From NCBI RefSeq assembly GCF_003061025.1, contig NZ_QAIL01000141.1, positions 15,059 to 79,058 of the forward strand: 64,000 bases of DNA, written 5' to 3'. Source of the stretch: Pedobacter sp. HMWF019. GTDB lineage: Bacteria > Bacteroidota > Bacteroidia > Sphingobacteriales > Sphingobacteriaceae. The notes under the pieces are model-generated. The model saw only the letters and a program-made list of their open reading frames with translations, made no database searches and was not told the DNA's origin. The translations under genes and the position numbers were made by a program. This document shows, piece by piece, positions 1 through 9,300 of the stretch (the first letter of the stretch is position 1; each line of letters opens with the position of its first letter).

Positions 1-142
1 TCAATGCCTTCTCGCAGACACAGTAGATTTTGCTTGCGCCATAAGCAGGGGGGAGATCCAGGTAGGATGCAGAGAAGGAAATGGTGTTTGTGCTGTTTTT
101 TAATATGAATAGGATTTGCGAATTGCAGGTATGAAACTTTGC
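1..142. other. Unassigned left edge
   Basis: No gene is recognised here. One plus-strand frame is open from the window edge to a TAA at 101-103, and a minus-strand frame is also open to the edge. Either could be the end or start of a gene outside the window. The strong hairpin that follows would suit the end of a plus-strand gene. Confidence 0.25.
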
Positions 143-240
143 AAAAAAAAGAGGAATGCTGTTGAGAGGCCTTGGCGGGTTTGCGCCCCCTTCAGGGCGC
201 CTAAGCCGGCGCAGCCTTGAAACAGCATTCCTCTTTTTTT
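143..240. terminator. Large nested hairpin, probable bidirectional terminator
   Basis: A perfect 20-bp inverted repeat (144-163 with 221-240) has an A-run on one side and a T-run on the other, so either strand would form a stem followed by U residues. The 57-nt interior is GC-rich, unlike the flanks, and contains its own hairpin (GCGCCC 183-188 with GGGCGC 195-200) plus an AGGC/GCCT pairing. It lies downstream of the minus-strand HsdR-N-like gene and could also end a plus-strand gene at the left edge. A structured small RNA or an inserted palindromic repeat is also possible. Confidence 0.6.
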
Positions 241-285
241 CTATTCTTTAAGCAAAGCCAATTGTATTTTTTTATCAACGCCAGT

Positions 286-747
286 TTACAGGGCAGGATA
301 CAAAGGCAACTCTTCTACGAAGAGAAAACGGCTTTCCAGGTGGTTGATCAGTGCGTAGCAATGCTTCAATCCATTGGTAACGACAAGCCATTTGGCCTTG
401 TGTACAGAATTGTATCTGGCGGCCTGGTCAAAGACAGCTTGGGAGATTTTAACGGAGGGCGCTTTACACTCGATAACCATGATGCGTTCGCCGTTTGTGT
501 TGTAGATTACGATGTCTGTTCTTTTTTGTAGTTTGTTCAGTGTTAAGCCGCCTTCAATCTGGATGAGTGATTTTGGGAACTTTCTCTCTAGGATCAGGAA
601 CTGGATAAAGTGCTGGCGTACCCATTCTTCTGGCGTCAGCACAAGATGCTTTTTGCGGATTTCGTCGAAAATATAGAGCTGTTCTTCCTTCCTGGTAATT
701 TTGAAAGGATAGGCAGGAAGATTAAGCGGAACAAGGTTAAATGCCAT
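286..747 (-). CDS. HsdR N-terminal-like nuclease-fold protein
   Basis: This 153-residue protein resembles the N-terminal domain of type I restriction enzyme R subunits (HSDR_N_2 type), a PD-(D/E)xK nuclease-like fold. Visible elements are a TDIVIYN stretch followed by VIECKAP, which fits the D...ExK core, and a later WLVVTNG strand. There is no helicase domain and no hsdS or hsdM neighbour, so this is a free-standing domain rather than a restriction system. It is transcribed away from holA, with 56 bp between the two starts. Its substrate is unknown. The family call is from motif recognition only. Confidence 0.7.
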   Translation of the reverse strand: MAFNLVPLNLPAYPFKITRKEEQLYIFDEIRKKHLVLTPEEWVRQHFIQFLILERKFPKSLIQIEGGLTLNKLQKRTDIVIYNTNGERIMVIECKAPSVKISQAVFDQAARYNSVHKAKWLVVTNGLKHCYALINHLESRFLFVEELPLYPAL

Positions 748-803
748 TTGTGCAAAAATAACCTTTAATATTTAGTTTTTAGCCGTTACATTTGGATAAT
801 TAT

Positions 804-1829
804 ATGACTGCTTCAGATATTATAAAAGACCTCAAAGCCAAAAAGTTTAAACCTGTTTATTTATTGCATGGTGAAGAACCCTATTATATAGACCAGATTA
901 TTCATTACATGGAAGAACATGTGCTGAATGATATGGAAAAAGGGTTCAACCAAACTGTGCTATACGGCAAGGACACCGATATGGCTACGATACTGAATGC
1001 AGCGAAGAGATATCCCATGATGTCTGATTACCAATTGGTGGTGATTAAAGAAGCACAGGATCTAAAATGGGGAAAAGAAACAGAAGGCAGCAGTAAAGAA
1101 GCAGAATTTGTACAAAGCTATTTTGAAAAGCCCCTGACTTCAACCATTCTGGTGCTGGGGTACAAATATGCCAATTTCGATAAACGGAAAAAGCTTTTTA
1201 AATCAATATCAAAGTCAGGTCTGGTTTTTCAGTCGGATCCGGTAAGAGATTATAAACTGGCACAGTGGATAGAGGAACTGGTTAAAGAAAAAGGCTATAA
1301 AATAGCTCCTCAGGCTGCTGCTTTAATGGCTGAATATCTGGGTACAGACCTTTCCAAGATCGCTAACGAGGTGGAGAAACTCATGCTCAACATCAGCAGG
1401 GAAACCACTATAGATACCGATCTGGTACAAAGAAACATCGGGATCAGTAAAGAATACAATGTATTTGAACTGCAGAAGGCGCTGGCCGTAAGAGATGTTT
1501 TGAAATGCAACCAGATTATAAATTATTTTGCCAATAACCCCAAAGCCAATCCAATGGTGATGGTGATGGCCAATTTGAATTCTTACTTTTCTAAAATACT
1601 TAAATATCATTACCTGCCCAATAAGAGTGATGCGGCTAAAGAACTGGGTGTAAATCCATATTTTGTGAAAGATTATGAAACCGCGGCCAGAACTTTTAGT
1701 CTCAATAAAACCTTTGATATTATTGCCTTGCTTAGGGAATATGATTTGAAAAGCAAGGGGGTAGACAGCAGCGGCAATACAACAGATGGTGAACTGTTAA
1801 AAGAATTGTTGTTTAAAATGATTCATTAA
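804..1829 (+). CDS. holA: DNA polymerase III subunit delta
   Basis: HolA opens the beta sliding clamp as part of the clamp loader. The 341-residue length fits. The N-terminal part has the family-typical YLLHGEEPYYIDQI segment, with the degenerate nucleotide-binding fold expected for delta, and the C-terminal collar part ends LLKELLFKMIH. I start at ATG 804; a TTG at 792 in the same frame would add only four residues and is less likely. The HsdR-N-like gene diverges from it. Confidence 0.93.
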   Translation: MTASDIIKDLKAKKFKPVYLLHGEEPYYIDQIIHYMEEHVLNDMEKGFNQTVLYGKDTDMATILNAAKRYPMMSDYQLVVIKEAQDLKWGKETEGSSKEAEFVQSYFEKPLTSTILVLGYKYANFDKRKKLFKSISKSGLVFQSDPVRDYKLAQWIEELVKEKGYKIAPQAAALMAEYLGTDLSKIANEVEKLMLNISRETTIDTDLVQRNIGISKEYNVFELQKALAVRDVLKCNQIINYFANNPKANPMVMVMANLNSYFSKILKYHYLPNKSDAAKELGVNPYFVKDYETAARTFSLNKTFDIIALLREYDLKSKGVDSSGNTTDGELLKELLFKMIH

Positions 1830-1869
1830 TTTATCGCTTTGTAACTGCAAAGTTATAAAGGGAGTATGC

Positions 1870-1898
1870 TTGAATACCGTTAAAGCCGCTTATCTTTG
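1870..1898 (+). promoter_or_regulatory. Bacteroidetes-type promoter of the metalloprotease gene
   Basis: TTG at 1870-1872 is followed after 18 bp by TATCTTTG at 1891-1898, a full match to the Bacteroidetes -7 consensus TAnnTTTG. The ATG of the metalloprotease lies 33 bp downstream. Confidence 0.6.
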
Positions 1899-1930
1899 CA
1901 GGGAACATTCAAATAACCCTAACTGAATTC

Positions 1931-4471
1931 ATGAAAAAAACCTTATTAATACCGGCCATGGTAATGGCGGGTATATGCTCTGTTTATGCCCAAACCAAAC
2001 CGGTTATACCTCCGGTGGTGGCAGATTCTACAAAAAAAGGCCCAGGTGCTTTTGGTGATCCGAAAGCTAAATCAGGACCGAAACCCTATGCTACGGTGAT
2101 TACCGACAAGGCAGTTACCCGTAAAGGGATGATCACGGTTCATAAACTGGACGATAAATTTTTCTTTGAACTGGCAGATTCCACGCTTGGAAGAGAAATT
2201 CTTGTCGTAAGCCGGATTTCAAAAGCAGGGGCAGAAGTGCGTTCTGCATCCGGATATGCAGGAGATCAGATCGGTAGCAGTGTGATCCGCTTTGACAAGG
2301 GACCTAACAATAAGATTTTTATGCGGAAGCTGTCTTTCAGGACATATGGCCCTGATAGTACTACTGCAATGTACCAGTCTCTGCAAAATTCCAATATTCA
2401 GGCAATTGCCGCTTCTTTCAACATCGCTGCCTATACAACAGATAAAAAAGGTAGTGTTATTGATGTGACGGATTATATCAACAGTGATAATGAGATCTTC
2501 AATTTTGGTTCTCCAATGGCTAAAACCCAGTTCCGCATCGGAATGCTGAATGCGGATAGAAGTTATATCCAGAATGTGCGCAGTTTTCCCAAAAATGTAG
2601 AGATCAGTACGGTTAAAACTTATTCTCTTGCAGCAGCACCAGGTCCGGGCGGCCCTCCTTCAGGCGGTGCTTCGGGGTCTACAACCATGGAACTGAACAC
2701 TTCACTGGTGATCTTACCTAAGGTTCCTATGAAAGCCAGGTATTTTGATCCGCGTGTGGGTTATTTTGCTGTGGGGTATACCGATTTCGATCTGAATCCG
2801 CAGGGTGTAAAAGAAGTTCAGATCATCAAAAGATGGAGATTGGAACCTAAGCCTTCGGATATGGCTAAATACAAAAGAGGGGAGTTGGTAGAGCCGGTTA
2901 AACCGATTATTTTCTATATTGATCCTGCTACACCAAAAAAATGGGTGCCTTATCTGATGGCTGGCGTTAATGACTGGCAGAAGGCTTTTGAACAGGCTGG
3001 TTTTAAAAATGCCGTGCAGGCAAAACTGGCACCTACTGCCAAACAGGATTCTACCTGGAGCCTGGATGATGCAACGCATTCTGCGATTGTGTATAAACCA
3101 TCTGAAATCGCTAACGCCAGCGGACCTAGTATTGCTGATCCAAGAAGTGGAGAAATTATTGAAAGCCATATCAACTGGTATCATAATGTGATGAAGCTGG
3201 TACACGACTGGTATATGATCCAGGCGGCAGCGATCGATCCAAGAGCACGTAAAATGGAATTCAGCGACGAATTGATGGGAGACCTGATCCGTTTTGTATC
3301 CTCACACGAAGTGGGACATACCCTTGGTTTACGCCACAATTATGGATCAAGCTCCACAGTTCCGGTAGAAAAACTGCGCGATAAAGCTTTTGTGGAAGCC
3401 AATGGACATACGCCGTCTATTATGGATTATGCGCGTTTTAACTATGTGGCGCAGCCTGAAGATAAAATTTCTCCTAAAGGAATCTATCCGAGAATAGGTG
3501 ACTATGATAAATGGGCTATTGAGTGGGGCTATAAATTGTTGCCAGAAGCTAAAACTCCAGTTGCTGAAGTTCCTGTACTGAATAAGGTTGCTGTAGAGAG
3601 ATTGAAAAACAAACGTTTGTGGTTTGGTACGGAAATGAATCCAGATGATCCGCGCTCACAGAATGAGGATTTGGGAGATAACGCTATGATTGCAAGTACC
3701 TACGGGATCAAGAACCTGAAAGTGATCCTGGCAAAATTACCGGAATGGACCAGAAGTTCAAATGAAGGTTATGACAATCTTGACAATATGTATGGCCAGC
3801 TGACTAGCCAGTTTAGCCGCTATATGGGCCATGTGGCAAAGAATGTTGGCGGTATTTATGAAACGCCAAAAACAGTAGAACAAACTGGAACGGTTTACCA
3901 AAGAACACCGGCAGCCTTGCAGAAAGACGCAATTGCATTTTTAGATCAGAATCTGTTCCATACGCCTTCTTGGTTATTGAACCAGGATATTCTAAACAAT
4001 ACCGGGGCAGATCCGGTAGAATTGATCAATAAGTTGCAGGCACCAGTATTGGGTAGGTTATTAAGTTCGGCAACTTTATCGAAGTTAATTTCGGCAGAGG
4101 CTGCAGATGGAGAGTCTGCATACAAGATAACAGATTTGTTTACTGATCTTCAGGGCAGTGTATTTACTGAACTGAAAACCAATAGTAATATCGACGTTTA
4201 TCGCCGTAACCTGCAGAAAGCTTATGTAGAAAATCTGATTGCGGTATTGAAACCGACGCCTGCGCCTGCCCCTTCCGGACCTTTATCTATGGGAGGAATG
4301 GACAGAAGAATGAGTCCTTCCAGGAACGATGTGGTTTCTGTGGTTAAGGCGCAGTTAAGATCGCTAAATTCGGCGATTAAATCTGCAACTACACAGGCAT
4401 CTGGTTTGAGTAAGTATCATTTGCAGGATCTTTCTGAAAGGATTGATAGCGCATTGGAGCCAAAGGGTTAA
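1931..4471 (+). CDS. Secreted zinc-dependent metalloprotease (DUF5117/DUF4953 type)
   Basis: An 846-residue exported protein with a signal peptide ending near VYAQ (residue 21). The gluzincin-like signature HEVGHTLGLRHN begins at His459, giving zinc ligands His459, His463 and probably His469, with Glu460 as catalytic base; IMDYARFNY follows as the Met-turn region. The order matches the Bacteroidetes family built of DUF5118, DUF5117 and DUF4953 (metzincin-like) domains. A Pro/Gly-rich low-complexity stretch lies near residues 237-250. Substrate unknown. It has its own promoter and a terminator right behind it, so it is probably transcribed alone. Confidence 0.88.
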   Translation: MKKTLLIPAMVMAGICSVYAQTKPVIPPVVADSTKKGPGAFGDPKAKSGPKPYATVITDKAVTRKGMITVHKLDDKFFFELADSTLGREILVVSRISKAGAEVRSASGYAGDQIGSSVIRFDKGPNNKIFMRKLSFRTYGPDSTTAMYQSLQNSNIQAIAASFNIAAYTTDKKGSVIDVTDYINSDNEIFNFGSPMAKTQFRIGMLNADRSYIQNVRSFPKNVEISTVKTYSLAAAPGPGGPPSGGASGSTTMELNTSLVILPKVPMKARYFDPRVGYFAVGYTDFDLNPQGVKEVQIIKRWRLEPKPSDMAKYKRGELVEPVKPIIFYIDPATPKKWVPYLMAGVNDWQKAFEQAGFKNAVQAKLAPTAKQDSTWSLDDATHSAIVYKPSEIANASGPSIADPRSGEIIESHINWYHNVMKLVHDWYMIQAAAIDPRARKMEFSDELMGDLIRFVSSHEVGHTLGLRHNYGSSSTVPVEKLRDKAFVEANGHTPSIMDYARFNYVAQPEDKISPKGIYPRIGDYDKWAIEWGYKLLPEAKTPVAEVPVLNKVAVERLKNKRLWFGTEMNPDDPRSQNEDLGDNAMIASTYGIKNLKVILAKLPEWTRSSNEGYDNLDNMYGQLTSQFSRYMGHVAKNVGGIYETPKTVEQTGTVYQRTPAALQKDAIAFLDQNLFHTPSWLLNQDILNNTGADPVELINKLQAPVLGRLLSSATLSKLISAEAADGESAYKITDLFTDLQGSVFTELKTNSNIDVYRRNLQKAYVENLIAVLKPTPAPAPSGPLSMGGMDRRMSPSRNDVVSVVKAQLRSLNSAIKSATTQASGLSKYHLQDLSERIDSALEPKG

Positions 4472-4490
4472 TCTGCTTTGAAGGTATATT

Positions 4491-4528
4491 AAGAAAAGCA
4501 TCCTGAATTCTCAGGATGCTTTTCTTTT
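4491..4528. terminator. Bidirectional terminator between metalloprotease and GH110
   Basis: Perfect stem AAAAGCATCCTGA with TCAGGATGCTTTT around an ATTC loop (4494-4523), with T residues on both strands. It separates two convergent genes. Confidence 0.85.
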
Positions 4529-4551
4529 AACAGGATGAATGATACTTAGCC

Positions 4552-6366
4552 TTAAAATTTCAAATCTTGTCTAAGTTCACCGTTTTCCATGTTGATTAGC
4601 GAGATGTTTTTGAGCTTAAAGTCATCAGGTAATTCGTTTCTCCTGATTTGCACCTGTTTGCAGGCATCCAGCAAGAATGGCGGATGCTTGGAGAAGGAGT
4701 GATAGGTATTGGTTTTGTAAACTTTATTATTGGTAAAGGAAAGATTTTGAACGGATCTTGCAAACAGCAAAGCCCGATCAAAATGCCTGAAGATGTTGTT
4801 CCGGATCTTAATGTTCTGATGGTATGGGAACTGATGTTTCGCTTTAATCGATGGTGTAATGGTAATCACTGCTTCACCCCATTCGGGGCCCGAGGTCAGG
4901 CAGTCTTCAAAGACATTATTGCGGATCAGGACATTCCTGTTTGCTCCGGACTCAAACCAGTAATTCAGGTCTCCTTCGATCAGAATTGCAGCTCCAGCGG
5001 TATTAAAATAATTGTTTTCGATAATTACATCCTTTGGTGTGGTGACCAAAATGCCTCTTGCCCTGTGTTTTTTCAGGATTCTGCAGTTCCTTAGTTCCAG
5101 ACTTGCGGTCCAGGTTTTGTTTTCCAGGTAATGACCTTCTCCAATATTTTCAGGGATATTTTTATCCATCGTCAGTTCGTAACTGGTTACGGTTCCTTGA
5201 TTTCGTAACGTATCGATCTTGACAATTTTGGCTGACCAGTTTCTTTGCATGCTTGCGCTGTCTACAAAGAACAGTTCATCGCCAACCTCACTTAGCCGGA
5301 AGGCGGATCTTCCTCTTGCGGATACTTCGATGTTGCGGCTGTCTGTTCTGCGGAGAATCTTAAAATAAGCACCATGGACATTGATAAAGTCGTCACCCAT
5401 TCCGCTATGTGTGCAGCCATCGATGATAATTTTTCCCTTGCAGTTGACGAAGTGGGAAGCATCGGCAACGATACTGAAAACCCGGCCTTTGTCTTCGTTG
5501 ACAGTCATGCTGGAGTTGAGCATGGAAATGTTTTCGCTTCTTTCTCCAAGTACGCCATGGCTGAGTGCATGGTAAATCTTTACTTTTTCAATAGTCGTAT
5601 TTTTACTGTAGGAAATTTCAATTCCAGGGATAATGTATCGTCCATGATATAGCGTTACAATAGTGCCATTTTCGGGTTTTAAGGGCGTTTTTCCACAGAA
5701 TCTTATCGTGTTTTTTGCAATGATTTCGGCTTTGCCCAAAAATATATTTCCCAATGGGTTGTCTCTGGTTTGGTAGAGGATCTCCCTTTTATCTTTATCA
5801 TATAAGGTGTGGAGATTTGTAAATTCCGATCTGAGCTGGTTTTCCCAGCCCTCGCCTATAAAAGTGAGTATGCCGTTCTCCATATGGTATGGATATTTTA
5901 CGGAATCGATCTTCAGATCGATAAACGCATGGCTGGTCTTTATAATTTCTCCCTGAGAAATGTAAGGCCGGTCCCAATCAATGCTAAAATCCTTAAGTTT
6001 GACATTGGTGCTGCCCTTAATCAGAAAGGGACGCATTTTTCCATGGAAGACAAACGCCGAACCATGGCCATCAATCAACACATTTTTTAGATTTTTTAAT
6101 TCGAAACCGTTAATTGAGGTCATCTTGGTTACTGAATCAATGGGCGTAAAATCGTATCTTCCTTTTTGAAAATGCAGTTCTATTGAGAGGTCTTTTGCGT
6201 GCTTCTCAAAAATCTTTTTTAGAACCGGGACCATATTTTTTCCATCGGAGGGTTGGATGCCCCAATCACTTAACCTGATTATAACCGGGCACTGGGCCTG
6301 AACTGAGAATGCTATGTAGAGCAACAAAAAGGCTGCAACCATAGATTTTTTTGTTTTGTTATGCAT
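4552..6366 (-). CDS. GH110 alpha-1,3-galactosidase-like beta-helix enzyme
   Basis: A 604-residue exported right-handed beta-helix protein (signal peptide ending near VQAQ), close to the usual GH110 length of about 600. GH110 enzymes remove terminal alpha-1,3-linked galactose, as in blood group B or linear alpha-Gal epitopes. The spacing Asp302 (VADASHF) to Asp325-Asp326 (GMGDDF) matches the reported catalytic Asp321, Asp344, Asp345 of Pseudoalteromonas PdGH110B (numbers from memory). IDWDRPYISQGEI and a KYPY segment further support the family. I start at ATG 6366, which overlaps the end of the upstream hybrid regulator as ATGCATAA, so translation is probably coupled. A TTG at 6372 is less likely. 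Specificity cannot be read from sequence. Confidence 0.8.
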   Translation of the reverse strand: MHNKTKKSMVAAFLLLYIAFSVQAQCPVIIRLSDWGIQPSDGKNMVPVLKKIFEKHAKDLSIELHFQKGRYDFTPIDSVTKMTSINGFELKNLKNVLIDGHGSAFVFHGKMRPFLIKGSTNVKLKDFSIDWDRPYISQGEIIKTSHAFIDLKIDSVKYPYHMENGILTFIGEGWENQLRSEFTNLHTLYDKDKREILYQTRDNPLGNIFLGKAEIIAKNTIRFCGKTPLKPENGTIVTLYHGRYIIPGIEISYSKNTTIEKVKIYHALSHGVLGERSENISMLNSSMTVNEDKGRVFSIVADASHFVNCKGKIIIDGCTHSGMGDDFINVHGAYFKILRRTDSRNIEVSARGRSAFRLSEVGDELFFVDSASMQRNWSAKIVKIDTLRNQGTVTSYELTMDKNIPENIGEGHYLENKTWTASLELRNCRILKKHRARGILVTTPKDVIIENNYFNTAGAAILIEGDLNYWFESGANRNVLIRNNVFEDCLTSGPEWGEAVITITPSIKAKHQFPYHQNIKIRNNIFRHFDRALLFARSVQNLSFTNNKVYKTNTYHSFSKHPPFLLDACKQVQIRRNELPDDFKLKNISLINMENGELRQDLKF

Positions 6367-9300
6367 TTTCAATAACTCCCGAAGTTTTAATGTATTCTTT
6401 TGGAGAAATGCCGTACATCTCCTTAAAATATCTGTTAAAGTGTGCGTTGCTTGATATGCCGATTTCGAACATAACTTCTGAAATTCTTCTTGAACCGCTG
6501 GCTAAAAGCTGACCAGCTCTTTTCATGCGGATCTCTCTGATGAACTCTGATGCGGTTTTGCCGATAATGGCGTGTAACCTGCGGTGAAGGTTCATCCGGC
6601 TCATTCCAATATGATCGCACATTTTTTCTACGCTGAGGTTATTGTCGGCCATATTTTCTTCCACGTAAGCGACAATCTTGCTCAGCAATTCTTTGTCCGG
6701 CGACGGAATGCAGACTTCTGAAGGATTTGTCAGGTCTTGTTTATGAATATTCAGCACGAGTTGGTTTTTCGATTTCAGGATGTTGTTGACTTTCAGGGTG
6801 AGCATGGTATAATCGTATGGTTTGGCAATGAAATCATCGGCCCCTGCCAATAAAGCATTTTTTACGCTTTGGGTTGTATTGTTGATGCTGTGCACGATGA
6901 CCGGGATGTGGCTGGTTTTTGCATTTGATTTTACCCGCCTGCAAACATCGGTACCATCCAGCGAAGGCATCATCAGATCCGTAATAACAATGTCCGGCAG
7001 GCTTTTTTGAGCGATTTCTATGCCGTCAATACCGTTGCTGGCCTCTAGAACATGAAAATGTGGCAAGAGACATTCTTTTAAGTAAGCACGCTGGTCTTCA
7101 TTGTCTTCAACGATCAGTATTGTTTTTTTTGACAGGTTAATTTCATCTTTAACCGGTTTTGACATGTTCCGTGGAACTGCATCTTTTTTAAGCTCACTTT
7201 CCTGGATGTTTTCCGCCTTATACCGGGCTTTACTGATGGGAAATGTGATCGTAAATTTAGAGCCGGTATCCAATGCGGTTTCCAGCTCAATTCCACCACC
7301 ATGCATTTCGATGAGTTTTTTGGAGATGGATAAACCTATTCCTGTACCGGAATTGTAATGTGAAGTACTTTGGTAATACATTTCAAAAATCCTGTCTTTC
7401 TCTTCCTCATGGATGCCTATTCCGCTGTCCTGGATCGTAATAATGGCCAGTTCGGCCTCAATTTCCAGCGCAACGGCAATTTTTCCTCCAGAGGGGGTGT
7501 ACTTAAAGGCATTCGAAATGAGATTGAAGACGACTTTTTCCACTTTATCACGGTCAAACCAGGCCTTTTGTGTTCTTGGGCTCTGGAAATCGAAGCGGAT
7601 ATTGTTTTGATTTGCCTGCCAGTCAAAAGATTCCTTGACATTAAGCAGCGTCTGAACCAGATCTGATTCTCTAACGATTAATTTTTCGGCATCGGATGCT
7701 ATTTTTCTCAAATCCAGTACCTGGTTGATCAGGGCATGCAGTTTTAAGGAATTTCTGTGTATGATCTTTAACCGCATGGCCGTAAAGTGGTCATATACAG
7801 TGGAAACACTGAGCAGGTCTTGCAATGGGCTTAGGATGAGGTTGAGCGGTGTTCTGATTTCATGAGTAATTGTGGTGAAGAAACTGAGCTTGATGTCATT
7901 GAGTTCGGTTACTTTCTCTTTTTCCAGTTTTTCTTTGAAAATTTCGTTCTTGAACCGGTTTTTTGTCCTGAAATAATTAATTAAAAGGGAAACGGATACC
8001 GCAAAAACCAGAAAATAAAATGTTTTTGCCCACCAGGTTGCCCATGGGGCTGGTGTGATCTCAAAGTCGATGCTCCGGATTTCCTTTGGGAAGGTACCAT
8101 CATTGTTCGATGAACTGAGCAAGAACCTGTAATGTCCTGGATCAAGGTTGGAATACGCTGCAATTCTTTGATCATAGCCTGTTGTGATCCAGTCTTTGTC
8201 GTAACCTTCAAGTTTATAGCGGAATCTGTTGTTTTCGGGTGCAACGAAGTGTAGTGAAGAGAAAGCGAGTGCAAAATCTTTGTGCCTGTAAGAAAGCACA
8301 ATATTTTTGGTGTAATTGATATCTGCGGATAATATGGCCTCTCCATCAATTTTTTCATTGATTTTTACCTTTTTATTGGAAACTCTGAATTCTGTAAATG
8401 CCGTACTGGTCGTGAATGGGTTGTTCCTGATCGTTTTGGGCTGGAAATAGTTCAATCCATTGATCCCGCCAAAATACATGATGCCCAATTTGTTTTTATA
8501 GGCGGCCTCGGTCAGGGTATTGCTCTGCAGGCCATCCTGATAGGTATATCTTTTTGCGGTATTGTGGTCAATACTGTATTTGAACAGCCCCTGGCTGCTG
8601 CTTAACCAGAGGTTTTTTACATCATCTTCTAATATTGCCATAATCTTCTGGTCGCTCAAAAGTGGTGTATTGACCGTTCTGTAATTGTTGATCTTACCTG
8701 TTTTATCCAGTGACAATGCATTTAAACCAGCGTCGGTACCGATCCAAAGGATGTTGCGCTGGTCGCGGTAGATGGACCAAACATGGTTGCTGCTTAAGCT
8801 ATTGATGTTGTTTTCCATGTGCTTGTACACCAAGATTTTTATGTTTTCCGTACTGTCGTAACGGATGGCGTTCAGGCCGCCGCCAATAGTACCGATCCAT
8901 ATGATCGGGACGTAGGGATCCTGGTAAACTGCATAGACCGAGTTAGATGAAATGCCGTTTGCAAGGGTAAGGGTGGTAAACTGGTTGTTTTTGGGGTTAT
9001 ATTTATACAGCCCTGTAAAACTTGCTATCCACAGATTTCCAAAATTGTCTTCACAAATGGACCGTGCAATAAAACCACTTTTAACGGCCAGTATTTTTTT
9101 TCGGCCGCTTGAAGCAATGTTTAAGACCTTATACAGGCCATCGTTACCGCCGATCCAGATGGTTTTGTCTTTGCTCTGCTGGATACTGCAGATCGATGGT
9201 GAACTGATTTCGCTTTTGTAAGAATCGATCTGTCGGGTGGCTTTATCATAGATATAAAGGCCCTCATTGAAGGTTCCTATCCAGAGGTCCCGGTCGGTTT

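Noticed and set aside
286-1829. Restriction-modification or defence island at the left end
   Set aside because: Only a single HsdR-N-like domain is present; the neighbours are holA and a protease, with no methylase, specificity subunit or helicase.
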